From IMG/VR virus record IMGVR_UViG_3300037882_002110, positions 1 to 54,623 of that record: a stretch of 54,623 bases of DNA. One strand, given 5' to 3'. Made by a program: the position numbers and the translations under genes. This stretch comes from a virus. Under the pieces are notes generated by a model, which worked only from the letters and a program-made list of their open reading frames with translations, did no database searches and was not told the origin of the DNA. Shown here one piece after another: positions 32,252 through 40,451 of the stretch (its first letter is position 1; the number at the start of each line of letters is the position of its first letter).

Positions 32252-32631
32252 GGCAGAGCTTCCTTTTTGGATTTATATTCCTCCATGGCCTCGTTCAACA
32301 AAGCCCGGAAGTTCCGTATCTGATCACTCATGGACTGGTCTCTAGTGGGAGACGCTAACATCTGTTCCAGGACCGTCCCAAAAGCCTGAAGGAGCATAAC
32401 CATGCCGTTCTCGACATCAGTGAAGTCCTTAACCAGACCGAGCAAGGCGACCTGAAGGTCTTTCCTGTCCTCTATGACCCTGACTGCAAAGGAATCTTTC
32501 GAAGCAGGAACCATCGTGAATGGCGAGGCCAGTCTAACGTCGCATTCTTCCACGGTGGTTTTGAGCTTTAGAGCAGAGAGCAACTTGGATTCGTCTACAT
32601 GGGATGCGTAATGCCCTAAAATATCCGCCAT
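32227..32631 (-). CDS. hypothetical helical protein
   Basis: 134 residues, long helices with periodic hydrophobic residues (DLQVALLGLVKDFTDVENGMVMLLQAFGTVLEQ is the general region at 75-110). No catalytic motif visible. Confidence 0.65.
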   Translation of the reverse strand: MADILGHYASHVDESKLLSALKLKTTVEECDVRLASPFTMVPASKDSFAVRVIEDRKDLQVALLGLVKDFTDVENGMVMLLQAFGTVLEQMLASPTRDQSMSDQIRNFRALLNEAMEEYKSKKEALPWTEIVSS

Positions 32632-32632
32632 T

Positions 32633-32872
32633 TTAACGGCCCCCGCGTTCGATTGTTGTGAAGGTGCTGACTATCCATAATACCCCAGCCGAAATTACTG
32701 CACCAGACAACAACAGACACACGGATATGATAAGGAAGTCCGGATTCAAAGCCACAATTTCAGGTCTGACCATATCCGCAAAGAACATGGCCACCGGGAC
32801 CCCACCAGAGACAAGTAGCACCAGCCCCAGAGCCCCGAGACGGTTCAGGAACTTACGGTCAGAGGGTGTCAT
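32633..32872 (-). CDS. two-span membrane protein
   Basis: 79 residues; membrane helices at about 12-32 and 46-68 with a short periplasmic loop between. Small proteins of this shape can act as superinfection-exclusion or lysis factors; no evidence which. Confidence 0.65.
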   Translation of the reverse strand: MTPSDRKFLNRLGALGLVLLVSGGVPVAMFFADMVRPEIVALNPDFLIISVCLLLSGAVISAGVLWIVSTFTTIERGGR

Positions 32873-33131
32873 CTTGGGGCTTCTCCGAGACGAACATGTC
32901 CAACAGGTCCCGGACGGTCAGGATATCGCCGTCCGGCATCGTAAGATGACATCCTCCCCTGGTGGAAGCGTACTCGATGTCCTCAGGGTCCTTCAGAAGC
33001 CCCAGGCACTCCATCGCGACCGCTGCAGTCGAGCTTGAATATATCACCGAAGCGTCGGGTTCCAGACTTCCGGTTTCTTCCAGGAGCAGGGCTTTGGCTA
33101 TCTGTTCCCGACTGAATTTTGACTTCGACAT
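32859..33131 (-). CDS. hypothetical protein
   Basis: 90 residues from the ATG at 33131, seven bases after GGAG. Helical N terminus and an acidic C terminus. Not recognised; overlaps the gene upstream by about 150 bases in another frame. Confidence 0.6.
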   Translation of the reverse strand: MSKSKFSREQIAKALLLEETGSLEPDASVIYSSSTAAVAMECLGLLKDPEDIEYASTRGGCHLTMPDGDILTVRDLLDMFVSEKPQDDTL

Positions 33132-33351
33132 TCGTGGACTCCAAAGGTGGTTTCTCTTCAACGACAACGTCCATTATCTTCTGGACGGAGTCTGGAGTCC
33201 ATAAATGCCAGCCCCTACAGCCGACACACGGCAAGGGTTTGGGTCTGCTTTTTCCTTTGCCCAGCCTGTCTGCCTCGGTGTGGGCTTCGAAGGCCGTCTT
33301 GGACTGGAACCCGTCGATGCAATGTGTAAGTCTGGTAGGAACTTCAGTCAT
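32983..33351 (-). CDS. zinc-ribbon-like small protein with long 3' overlap
   Basis: 122 residues. The first ~65 residues look real: FQSKTAFEAHTEADRLGK and CVGCRGWHLW resemble small phage zinc-ribbon proteins. The remainder is low-complexity (SGTDSQSPAPGRNRKSG) and lies within the gene 32859-33131, so the real protein may end earlier, through a frameshift or a sequence error near 33130-33180, or the overlap may be genuine. Confidence 0.5.
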   Translation of the reverse strand: MTEVPTRLTHCIDGFQSKTAFEAHTEADRLGKGKSRPKPLPCVGCRGWHLWTPDSVQKIMDVVVEEKPPLESTNVEVKIQSGTDSQSPAPGRNRKSGTRRFGDIFKLDCSGRDGVPGASEGP

Positions 33352-33650
33352 TTGGAAAAGGACTCCGTCCTGACCCCCGGTTCGCATTCGACGGGGCAGG
33401 TGAATATGACGTTGACAGGTGCGTGACCCATCTCCCGTTCGATGACTTTTGAGGTCCATCTATTGGAGAATTTTTGAGCCTGAGAGCACGAATGCCAATA
33501 GGACGGTTTGACCCGGATATCCAAAGTCGAGACCCTCGGGTCGAACTTGGCCTTTCGCAAAGCATCCACCAGCATTTCGTCTCTGGCCTTTGGAGAAAAA
33601 ACGGACGAAAGACTTAGCGAACATATGTATAGGGCCACTGAAGGAGTCAT
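33348..33650 (-). CDS. hypothetical protein
   Basis: 100 residues; ATG overlaps the stop of the upstream gene (ATGA). SVALYICSLSLSS at the N terminus and Cys-containing VIFTCPVECEPG near the end. Not recognised. Confidence 0.6.
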   Translation of the reverse strand: MTPSVALYICSLSLSSVFSPKARDEMLVDALRKAKFDPRVSTLDIRVKPSYWHSCSQAQKFSNRWTSKVIEREMGHAPVNVIFTCPVECEPGVRTESFSK

Positions 33651-34006
33651 TCCGCCTTCCACTCGACTTCGACGGCATAGTCCATGTAATCGGAGTCTCC
33701 AAGGTGAATAGTCATCTTGAGGGATTTCCCGAGACCATTTTCCACCAGCAAACGCCTGATGAAATTGCCCATGGCCTCGTCGAACATTTCTCCGTCTGGG
33801 ACTCCGGAGACTTTGAACTCATACTCGCCTTCTGCGTCGTGTCCTCGTTCGTACAAGATATCATCAGCAATCGCGCCCACCAGTGGAGCAGTGAAAATCG
33901 TGAAACTGGCTTCTTGATTGAAGTCGTTGGTCAGAACCCTGACCATGCCTTCGACGGTGTCCGTCAAATCTTCGAACTTGATGTCCAGGACTTCATTCTT
34001 TTCCAC
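33647..34006 (-). CDS. hypothetical acidic protein
   Basis: 119 residues, GTG start five bases after AAGGAGA. Acidic, mixed alpha/beta (KMTIHLGDSDYMDYAVEVEW). Not recognised. Confidence 0.65.
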   Translation of the reverse strand: MEKNEVLDIKFEDLTDTVEGMVRVLTNDFNQEASFTIFTAPLVGAIADDILYERGHDAEGEYEFKVSGVPDGEMFDEAMGNFIRRLLVENGLGKSLKMTIHLGDSDYMDYAVEVEWKAE

Positions 34007-34049
34007 GATGTCTCCTTAAAGGACTATTACACTTCTAAGATATTACGAG

Positions 34050-34268
34050 TCATTCGTCTTCTTCCTCGTCCGAATCTTCTTCGTCGTCTTCATCCTCATC
34101 ATCCCAATCGTCCGAGTCGTCATCTTCTTCTTCTTCATCCATGACTTCCAGGTCTTCATCATCCTCGTCCGAGTCCTCGTCGTCTTCGGATTCTTCCTCT
34201 TCAAGGTTAACTGCCCCAGGAACGGGCAATTCGTGTTCGAAAGGGTCAGCGGATTCGAATTTCATCAT
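34050..34268 (-). CDS. extremely acidic small protein, DNA-mimic candidate
   Basis: 72 residues; ATG at 34268 seven bases after AAGGAG. After about 25 ordinary residues the remainder is nearly all Asp and Glu, with Ser and a few hydrophobic positions. Such proteins can mimic DNA and block restriction or other DNA-binding enzymes (Ocr is the known example), or act as chaperone-like tails. Low-complexity makes homology uninformative. Confidence 0.65.
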   Translation of the reverse strand: MMKFESADPFEHELPVPGAVNLEEEESEDDEDSDEDDEDLEVMDEEEEDDDSDDWDDEDEDDEEDSDEEEDE

Positions 34269-34291
34269 TAGGTAGCTCCTTGGGTTTATGG

Positions 34292-34783
34292 TTAACATTC
34301 TTTCGGTTTGACTCGTCCTACGACATAATCTGGTCTTCTCTGGTCCGGCTGAACACAGACAGCCAGAATCTTCCACCCCACTTCTAGCTCTTTTGCAAGC
34401 TCCATGGTGCAGAAGTCTTCCAGAACCTTGACTTCATCTATCAACATAAGCCCAAATCCACCCACGTGGACATGGACCTTCTCGTTCAGACTTGCTTTGG
34501 TGTCCGACGTTAACCGCTCAAGCTTGTCGTGGATTAACATCAGGTGGGACGCCAAATTGCCCTCTACCGCATCCCATACCTTTAGAACCTTGACCGGCCC
34601 TATCATCCTCACGACATCTTCAAGGACTCCGACAATCGGACTAAATCCAAAGGTATTTGAGTCCGGGTCGATGTTGACCATCAGTTTGAACTCTCGAAGC
34701 TTGTCTGGGTCGCTTTCCAGCGTCCTTTTGGCTTCCCAATCAAGCTCGAACGTAACCATGGTTCCAGGGGTTTTTCTAGTCAT
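34292..34783 (-). CDS. hypothetical protein
   Basis: 163 residues of alternating strands and helices (VGVLEDVVRMIGPVKVLKVWDAVEG; VHVHVGGFGLMLIDEVKVL). No motif I know. Its ATG overlaps the upstream stop. Confidence 0.65.
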   Translation of the reverse strand: MTRKTPGTMVTFELDWEAKRTLESDPDKLREFKLMVNIDPDSNTFGFSPIVGVLEDVVRMIGPVKVLKVWDAVEGNLASHLMLIHDKLERLTSDTKASLNEKVHVHVGGFGLMLIDEVKVLEDFCTMELAKELEVGWKILAVCVQPDQRRPDYVVGRVKPKEC

Positions 34784-35052
34784 AGGGTGCCGTTCTCGAT
34801 TTCCAGGTTCCTAACGTCCGTCAAAGCCTCATCTGCCATTGCTTCTATGGACACATAGCGGTTGTCGATGTCGTCCAGAGGAATGTCCACAATCTCTGAC
34901 AAAACCTTCTTGAGTATCCGGACTTTTTCCTGTTCCACTTCGAACAGTCTTTCAAGGCGCTCCACCCTTGAACAGGACCATTCTTCTTCTGGGGTCGGAA
35001 TTTTGTAGCCAGCCATGAAAAGGGCCCGAAGCTTGGCAGAGATGGCCATCAT
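34780..35052 (-). CDS. hypothetical coiled-coil protein
   Basis: 90 residues from ATG 35052, which overlaps the upstream stop (ATGA). SRVERLERLFEVEQEKVRILKKVL is a likely coiled coil. Not recognised. Confidence 0.6.
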   Translation of the reverse strand: MMAISAKLRALFMAGYKIPTPEEEWSCSRVERLERLFEVEQEKVRILKKVLSEIVDIPLDDIDNRYVSIEAMADEALTDVRNLEIENGTL

Positions 35053-35324
35053 TTGGACACCTTCACGACATCGAACAGCGTGTCCGACTTGCTTTCGCCT
35101 TTCAGGGTCATATACATGCACGACCGGAAGCCCGGAATGAAATCACACCTGACTTCCAAGATTCCTGGGACATGAAGTTTCGAGCTTACGATCCTACCCG
35201 AGATTCCATTCCTCAGAGTCACGACCTTTGGATATTCCAACACGTGAGCCTGTCCATCCGGGGTCAGGATAGACACCGGAGGGAGATTCTGAAGTTCGAC
35301 TTTTGGTTTGAATGGCCACATCAC
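35049..35324 (-). CDS. hypothetical beta protein
   Basis: 91 residues, beta-rich (VSILTPDGQAHVLEYPKVVTL; GILEVRCDFIPG). Overlaps both neighbours by four bases. Not recognised. Confidence 0.6.
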   Translation of the reverse strand: MMWPFKPKVELQNLPPVSILTPDGQAHVLEYPKVVTLRNGISGRIVSSKLHVPGILEVRCDFIPGFRSCMYMTLKGESKSDTLFDVVKVSK

Positions 35325-35587
35325 TTGTAGCCCATCAGCTTGAGCTTTCTATCCACAAGACCCTCGACGTACTGAGGAAAGATATCGGTCGCGATTTTGA
35401 TGAAAGCCTGAGTGGCTTCGTCCGTCGACGAAAACCCATTGAACTGAATGGTGCCCTCTGGGGTCAGCTCAATCCACAGGTCTCCATCTGCCCCTTTCGG
35501 AAAGAACTTGAGCCCATATGGCATCTTCAAAAATGTCATGGGCTGGTCCTGATAGACGGGACCATCAATTTGACCGACAACGTCCAC
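35321..35587 (-). CDS. hypothetical protein
   Basis: 88 residues, GTG start at 35587. LWIELTPEGTIQFNGFSSTDEATQAFIKIATD has a beta-beta-alpha shape. Not recognised. Confidence 0.6.
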   Translation of the reverse strand: MDVVGQIDGPVYQDQPMTFLKMPYGLKFFPKGADGDLWIELTPEGTIQFNGFSSTDEATQAFIKIATDIFPQYVEGLVDRKLKLMGYK

Positions 35588-35628
35588 TTACGCACCTGCC
35601 TTCCCTGAAACAGTCGTCAAAAGCGCAG

Positions 35629-36003
35629 TCAAACTCCTGGAGCCGCAATAGGTTCTGGACCTTGGTCTTTATGGATTTGAGCGCTCTTTGAACCCACTTG
35701 ATTAGGTGCCACGCTTTCTTCTGCAGCTTTACGCATCGCCCTCTGTTCAAGCCACAACTCCCTTCTACAGTCTGCTTCATACCTGTTGAGACCAACCATA
35801 ATCTCCAGGTTCTCCAGGTCCAGCTTCCGATAAACCCTGTCGTCGTCGCGGTTAGACCTGTGAAAGTCCATCTCCTCCTGACGCTGAGATATGAACTTGT
35901 CATGGTTCGACTTCATTCTGAAAGCCTGAGCCCAGAACGCTGCTGCAGACACTGCCTGACCGATAGCCAAAACCCAAACCGCCAAAGTCAAATTATCACT
36001 CAT
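35629..36003 (-). CDS. membrane-anchored coiled-coil protein
   Basis: 124 residues. Hydrophobic N terminus (about 6-26), then a highly charged helix with many Arg and Glu and a Pro-rich end. Resembles an i-spanin-like or membrane-tethered scaffold protein in shape only. Confidence 0.65.
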   Translation of the reverse strand: MSDNLTLAVWVLAIGQAVSAAAFWAQAFRMKSNHDKFISQRQEEMDFHRSNRDDDRVYRKLDLENLEIMVGLNRYEADCRRELWLEQRAMRKAAEESVAPNQVGSKSAQIHKDQGPEPIAAPGV

Positions 36004-36220
36004 CCGGAAACGCTCCTTTGCTAGCTTCTACCCTAATCTTCTCAAGAACTTCTTCCATAGACTCCACGGTCCGCTGGCCGTGCTTAAGTTCGTTTCGAGC
36101 CAAGCCGTAGATCTCATACACTACGTTGTGAAGAGTTTGGGCTTCCTTCTTGGCGTTCATTATGGCGTCGTATTCTGGCTGCTCATCGGGCAGGTTGAAT
36201 TCAATTATGGCTTTCGGCAT
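35996..36220 (-). CDS. hypothetical helical protein
   Basis: 74 residues from ATG 36220. Strand IIEFNLPDEQPEYDAIMNA followed by helices. In phages a similar shape is found in small proteins near recombination genes; not recognised with confidence. Confidence 0.6.
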   Translation of the reverse strand: MPKAIIEFNLPDEQPEYDAIMNAKKEAQTLHNVVYEIYGLARNELKHGQRTVESMEEVLEKIRVEASKGAFPDE

Positions 36221-36467
36221 TGCTTGGTTTCCAGTCTGGATTAGGTTTGAACAGACCCGACACAGTCCTCGTTTCAAGTTTAACCTTCATAGCCTCGCTA
36301 CCTATGACTCTGATGTAGGAACCCTGTCCTCCGTCCAGGCTCAGGCCCCCACAAGCGCAGGTCTGGAAGTCGTGGCCATAAGAGCTGTACACAAAGTCAC
36401 TGCAAACGGGGCACGTCCCACCGGTCACAGTTCTCAGTTTCTGCTTTTCGGGCTGAGTTGAACTCAT
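36201..36467 (-). CDS. small zinc-ribbon phage protein
   Basis: 88 residues from ATG 36467 (GAGGAA before it). CPVC...HDFQTCACGGLSLDGGQGSYIRVIG matches, from memory, a common phage family (DUF7695-like) with two Cys pairs and the DGG..Y.R..G ending. Function unknown. Confidence 0.7.
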   Translation of the reverse strand: MSSTQPEKQKLRTVTGGTCPVCSDFVYSSYGHDFQTCACGGLSLDGGQGSYIRVIGSEAMKVKLETRTVSGLFKPNPDWKPSNAESHN

Positions 36468-36685
36468 GGCTTCCTCTCGTTCATCTCGATGAGATGACCC
36501 CATCTGACCTCTCGTACGGGAACGCGAACAGCATTGCCAGAAACATCCTCCAGGGTGACGGTTTTGGCGGAGGGGTCGAAGGAAGCGATAGTCCCGAACA
36601 CCCTAGGCTGGCTCTGTGGGACCCAGGTTACCTTCTCACCAAGTTCGGCCACAGTAAGGGTTTTGGACTCGATCATGAGATTCAT
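36464..36685 (-). CDS. hypothetical KOW/SH3-like protein
   Basis: 73 residues, all beta: VAELGEKVTWVPQSQPRVFGTIASF..KTVTLEDVSG..VRVPVREVRW reads as a small barrel. Overlaps the next gene by four bases. Confidence 0.6.
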   Translation of the reverse strand: MNLMIESKTLTVAELGEKVTWVPQSQPRVFGTIASFDPSAKTVTLEDVSGNAVRVPVREVRWGHLIEMNERKP

Positions 36686-36740
36686 GGGGTCTCCAGTTTA
36701 GACATGGGGTTGGTGTACACCTCCACCTTATACCATTGGG

Positions 36741-37802
36741 TCAGTCCGCGTCCATAAGCTCCTTCGAAACTTCCTCAAAGTCTGAAAGTAGTTCCGGGTG
36801 GTTCTGACTCAGGAACTCGCGGAGAGACTCCCTTGGGGAAGAGGCATCGGAAGGCGTGTGGTCGGAATGGTCTTCGGAGAGCCTGGAAACCACGTGGACG
36901 TGCCAAAAGGGTCCGAGCACCTTGGCCATGTCGTCTGGAAGCTCCGGGGCTCTCAGGGACACTATGACTTCGTCTGGCTTGAAGAATTTCAGAGTGTCCA
37001 GATGTTCCGGAGTCATCTTCAGGTAGTGGCGCGACTTGTGATTCCTGACTCGACGAACAGTGTACCCATCTGGGTGGTTCTCGTCGAAATCGAACAGCAG
37101 AACCCCACCGGCCCCGGACAGGTCCATACGATTGAATCTGTTCTGCACCAGAGACCCCGGATAGTGAACATCTCCAACGGATTGGGCCAGATGTTGGTCT
37201 CCAGCGATGATAGGACAAGGCCAGGGCGAGGAAGGGACGGCGGATTTGGACGAAATCCCGGTCTCGTAGAGAGCCCCCTGGAACTCGAAATGGGTCACCA
37301 GAACGGCATGGGTCTCAGACATCCTCCGAAGGCTGTCGAAGAAAGCTTCAGGGTCCTTGCAGTAGGGAACGACCCCCAAGGGTCCGCCTTTCAAGGGAAT
37401 GGTCTTCTCGACCGCGAGAAGAATGGGGTGTCCGTGGGGGGTGTGACTCAAACTTGGGCAAAGGGCAGACAGCAAGTGAATCCCAAGGTCATCGTTGAAG
37501 GTGTCGTGGTTCCCCGGGAGCAGGTAGAAATGGGCTCCGACCGTGGCGCAGGCTGAAGAGATGGTAGACAAACCCAGCGATGCCGCATGCAGGACCGTGG
37601 TGGTCACGGAATCTGGGTGGTGGAAGAGGTCTCCGAGGAAGAAGACTGCTTCCGGCTTATGGAGACGGATCTGTTCGGCGACGAATTCAAATCCAAGGAG
37701 GGTGTTCTCAAGCTCCATGGAGAGCCCCCGGGACCCTGGCAGATTAAACGGCGGAAAGGAGGACCGGTCACGGAGATGAACATCGGCAAAGGCCAGAATC
37801 AT
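36741..37802 (-). CDS. gp47/SbcD/Mre11-like nuclease
   Basis: 353 residues from ATG 37802; an upstream ATG/GTG (37880-37883) would add 27 residues without family similarity. Phosphoesterase motifs: FADVHL (DxH), FFLGDLFH (GD), LLPGNHD and THFEF; the last, usually GHxH, reads GDQH, so one metal ligand may differ. Works with the gp46-like ATPase in DNA end resection. It is the first gene of the long minus-strand block and follows an AT-rich promoter-like stretch. Confidence 0.88.
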   Translation of the reverse strand: MILAFADVHLRDRSSFPPFNLPGSRGLSMELENTLLGFEFVAEQIRLHKPEAVFFLGDLFHHPDSVTTTVLHAASLGLSTISSACATVGAHFYLLPGNHDTFNDDLGIHLLSALCPSLSHTPHGHPILLAVEKTIPLKGGPLGVVPYCKDPEAFFDSLRRMSETHAVLVTHFEFQGALYETGISSKSAVPSSPWPCPIIAGDQHLAQSVGDVHYPGSLVQNRFNRMDLSGAGGVLLFDFDENHPDGYTVRRVRNHKSRHYLKMTPEHLDTLKFFKPDEVIVSLRAPELPDDMAKVLGPFWHVHVVSRLSEDHSDHTPSDASSPRESLREFLSQNHPELLSDFEEVSKELMDAD

Positions 37803-38232
37803 TGGTGTGGGGCTCCAGGAGTTAGGGTCATCCTGAAGAGAACGGAGGCCAGCTCGGGGAGACCTCTTTGAGATTCTCATCACAGATATAATATGCTCCC
37901 CTCGAAGGGGCTCCGTTCTCCTCTCTCGCTGGCTACTTATGATTTGCTGCCTGCTCGCCTATGCCGTGGGGTCTCCCCTGGATGGACGGAAGAAATCTCC
38001 CCTACTCCTTGGGCTTCACGGCCTTTGTCATGAGTGGGTCTGGGGTGATTTCCTCCTCTCCCAAACCAACCTGTCCAGGGGTCCAAGGCCGCAGAAGCGA
38101 AGGCAGAGCCGCAGCGGCGGCCCCGGGGAAAGATCGACCAAACACTCGAAAGGACAGAAACCCAACCCGAAACCCAGAAGGAACCCAGGAAGCCAATTCT
38201 ACGACTAACCTAAACTACACTTGAGGACCTCA
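37803..38232. other. divergent intergenic region, promoter and repeat-rich
   Basis: About 430 bases between divergent operons, partly used by the possible longer gp47 start. TATAAT occurs at 37887-37892 (+), and the minus strand reads TATTATAT there. GC-rich inverted repeats follow (CCCC TCGAA GGGG at ~37900; GGGG TCT CCCC at ~37970; CCCCTGG paired with CCAGGGG). At 38157-38190 an AAACCCA/AACCCA unit repeats three times with 12-base spacing. Open frames of 87-89 codons occur but lack ribosome sites and look unlike proteins. A replication origin or regulatory region is possible. Confidence 0.4.
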
Positions 38233-38916
38233 ATGAAACTCATCCCCCCGCTCATCCTGCAGTCTCTCTCTGGAAAGAACTGGCTGTATATCGATTCTCT
38301 CAGAAGCCCCTCGTCGGGCTACACGACCTGTCTGCTGGCCATTTGGACCGGGGGTGGTCACGGTGAGCCTGCTTTGAATCGCATGTTTGAGACTGGCACG
38401 TCCTGTTATCCAGAAGCCTGTTGGACTGCAGCCGTAGCGGGTCTTAGATGTGTAGCGGACATGGGGATAAAGTCGGTCAACGTGATGTCTTCGAGTCCCT
38501 TCATGGTGGATTCCATCGCCAGAATGACTCCGTCCGGCTGGAGACAAAGCAAAGACTTCTTCAACATGGCCCTTGAACACAAAATATGGATGATCGGTCT
38601 TCTGGCCACCAGAGATATGATACTGGAGGGTCGAGCGGAAATGTCCGGCGGTCAGGTCATCATAAAGAAGGCGGTTGAGATTGAAGAGGCAAGAGGGGGC
38701 CTCTCCAGAATGTCTTCCAGGAAACTCCGTGGGCTCGCCGACACAGGTTCTAAGGAAGCTCTCCTAGAAATTCAACATAGGGTGTCGCAAAGCATCGACA
38801 TAGCCTCCATGGCTAGAAATGTTGAGTGTCTCCGTAAGCATGGTCTTGGGTCAAAACCTATTGCGATCCCCAAATCCGAATCATCGACGGGGGCCGAGAG
38901 TGAAAGATTCTTTTGA
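38233..38916 (+). CDS. RNase-H-fold-like protein without full active site
   Basis: 227 residues from ATG 38233 (GAGGACC before it). The first ~110 residues follow the RNase H order: strand with LYIDS, hairpin, then YPEACWTAAVAGLRCVADMG helix and SVNVMSSSPFMVDSIAR, where active enzymes have (S/T)DS. Asp and Glu may remain but the third acidic residue is Ser. The C-terminal half is helical. Probably a nucleic-acid-binding relative. First gene of the plus-strand operon. Confidence 0.55.
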   Translation: MKLIPPLILQSLSGKNWLYIDSLRSPSSGYTTCLLAIWTGGGHGEPALNRMFETGTSCYPEACWTAAVAGLRCVADMGIKSVNVMSSSPFMVDSIARMTPSGWRQSKDFFNMALEHKIWMIGLLATRDMILEGRAEMSGGQVIIKKAVEIEEARGGLSRMSSRKLRGLADTGSKEALLEIQHRVSQSIDIASMARNVECLRKHGLGSKPIAIPKSESSTGAESERFF

Positions 38917-39145
38917 CGTCGAGGCCACCAGAGAGGAACTGTTCTACAAGGTCAAAGAAGTATCTGTCCACCTGATAGGTCCCTTTCAGAACCATGGTGT
39001 CGTTCTCTCCCCAGACGACCTTGAAAACTACAGGAACGCCGTGGAATTCAACCTGCTTGAAGAGTCCAAAAGGCTCGAACGGTCCAGGGTCGTGATGAAG
39101 AAGGCTATCAAATTCCTGGAACTATATTGTGTGGAGCCGAAATGA
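38900..39145 (+). CDS. hypothetical protein
   Basis: 81 residues from GTG 38900, overlapping the previous gene by 17 bases. Helical and charged (LEESKRLERSRVVMKKAIKFLEL). Not recognised. Confidence 0.55.
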   Translation: MKDSFDVEATREELFYKVKEVSVHLIGPFQNHGVVLSPDDLENYRNAVEFNLLEESKRLERSRVVMKKAIKFLELYCVEPK

Positions 39146-39402
39146 AGATATGGGTGGATTTCTACAAGCCAAGAGGCAAATGGTACACCGGGGGTGTGGT
39201 GGACCTCGGAGACGTGAAGCCCTACCAGGGTCGGGACCTGATGCTTGAAGCCGTCTGGAAGAACCAGGACCTACTCAAAGCGTCCACTGATCGGACCTAT
39301 TGGACGGTGGTCTCGGACGACCTTCGAAGCTTGGCCAGAGACCCAGAATACAAAGACTTTGCCAAGGCTGTTCTCCAGATTGGGGTGAATGGCGATGAGT
39401 GA
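39142..39402 (+). CDS. hypothetical protein
   Basis: 86 residues; ATG overlaps the upstream stop (ATGA). Beta N terminus (IWVDFYKPRGKWYTGGVVDL), helical end. Its 3' end carries the GGGGTGAATGG junction also seen at 39791-39814. Confidence 0.6.
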   Translation: MKIWVDFYKPRGKWYTGGVVDLGDVKPYQGRDLMLEAVWKNQDLLKASTDRTYWTVVSDDLRSLARDPEYKDFAKAVLQIGVNGDE

Positions 39403-39814
39403 GTCCAGACCCAAAGACAACACTGCTACCACGGCCTTCCGTCTCATGAGGACAGCCCTTCGGGATATAGCAGCGGTGGACCCAGCCGAAGAGAACCCCC
39501 GTATGTCTCGCATGGGTATGTTCAGGCTAGCAAATTCGGTCATGGACCAAGTCGACAAACTCGAAGTCATAGGGAGACAGCAGACAGCCGACCCGTCTCT
39601 GTTTTACCACACAGATGCCAATCCTCCTGGGCCCAGCGGATGCCTGGAGCAGGTTAAAGCTGAGGACTTGATAGAATCCTTTTACGCGAGTTTCACCAGA
39701 GACATCCCCAGGGCTCTGATTCACAACTGGATGCAACAGTTTGTTTTTGTGGCCAGGATTCCGAAATCAGAGAGGCCCGAATACCACCCTGTTGGGGTGA
39801 ATGGTGACGAGTGA
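39395..39814 (+). CDS. hypothetical protein
   Basis: 139 residues from ATG 39395 (an ATG two codons upstream is equally possible). Helical; no motif recognised. Ends with the same GVNGDE residues as the previous gene, owing to a duplicated junction sequence. Confidence 0.6.
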   Translation: MSESRPKDNTATTAFRLMRTALRDIAAVDPAEENPRMSRMGMFRLANSVMDQVDKLEVIGRQQTADPSLFYHTDANPPGPSGCLEQVKAEDLIESFYASFTRDIPRALIHNWMQQFVFVARIPKSERPEYHPVGVNGDE

Positions 39815-39905
39815 AAGATGGGAACTCCTTAAGGTTCTGTTGACCTTGTGTTTATACTTTGCGTTCGGGTATCTGGCTGGAAGGTCTAGCAGGAAGGCGA
39901 AATGA
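39804..39905 (+). CDS. 33-residue membrane protein
   Basis: GTG at 39804 (ATG at 39801 also in frame) inside the end of the upstream gene. One membrane helix (LLKVLLTLCLYFAFGYLAG) followed by RSSRKAK, so cytosolic C terminus. Its stop overlaps the next ATG (ATGA), supporting translation. Confidence 0.5.
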   Translation: MTSERWELLKVLLTLCLYFAFGYLAGRSSRKAK

Positions 39906-40171
39906 TAGATCATGGCGAATATCGGCATATTGCTACTCTAATGATCAAATCCATCAAGATGACTCTGAACGAGTCGGGTGTTAAGCATCGTTTGGTTCCT
40001 CTAGAACATCTCCTGGACGTGTTGAATGTTTTTGCTTCCGGGTGTCGCGCTGTACTGACCGAAGATGCTACCTCTATCTCCATACTAATCGAAGATTATC
40101 CCTCTACCGCTGGTGAAAGGTCTCCTAACGATGTGGATTCTAAGGTCGAACCCCATGCGGGGCAGAGCTGA
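39902..40171 (+). CDS. hypothetical protein
   Basis: 89 residues, helices then strands (SGVKHRLVPLEHLLDVLNVFASG; SISILIED). Not recognised. Overlaps the next gene by about 40 bases. Confidence 0.55.
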   Translation: MIDHGEYRHIATLMIKSIKMTLNESGVKHRLVPLEHLLDVLNVFASGCRAVLTEDATSISILIEDYPSTAGERSPNDVDSKVEPHAGQS

Positions 40172-40451
40172 AACTAAAATTGCAATAGCCGCTTCTGAAT
40201 CCAAAGAGAAGTTGGTAGCCTGGGTGGACTCCTTCAGGGTTCCGGATTACAAGGAAACGGACGAGTCTAATTTTCACTTCCCTGGTCAGTCTTACACATG
40301 GAACAAGTATTTCGCCAAAGATTCCCCTATGGAACCCTTTAACGTCCCTACGGACGAAGATTATATCGATATCGGGACCGAGCAGGACGCTGCTCGTGAA
40401 GCTGTTCTGCAGTATCGCAATTTCATAAAGTCTCTGGTCGAGGTGGACTGA
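40131..40451 (+). CDS. hypothetical protein
   Basis: 106 residues from ATG 40131 (40155 is an alternative). Contains VAWVDSFRVPDYKE and a run of acidic and aromatic residues. Not recognised. Confidence 0.55.
   Translation: MWILRSNPMRGRAETKIAIAASESKEKLVAWVDSFRVPDYKETDESNFHFPGQSYTWNKYFAKDSPMEPFNVPTDEDYIDIGTEQDAAREAVLQYRNFIKSLVEVD

Noticed and set aside
38157-38190. CRISPR-like reading of the AAACCCA repeats
   Set aside because: Units are only 6-7 bases with 12-base spacing; no repeat-spacer structure. No CRISPR array was found anywhere in the window.
37939-38224. Two overlapping plus-strand frames of 87-89 codons in the divergent region
   Set aside because: No ribosome sites, two frames equally open, and odd Pro/Arg-rich composition; open frames are expected by chance in GC-rich DNA.
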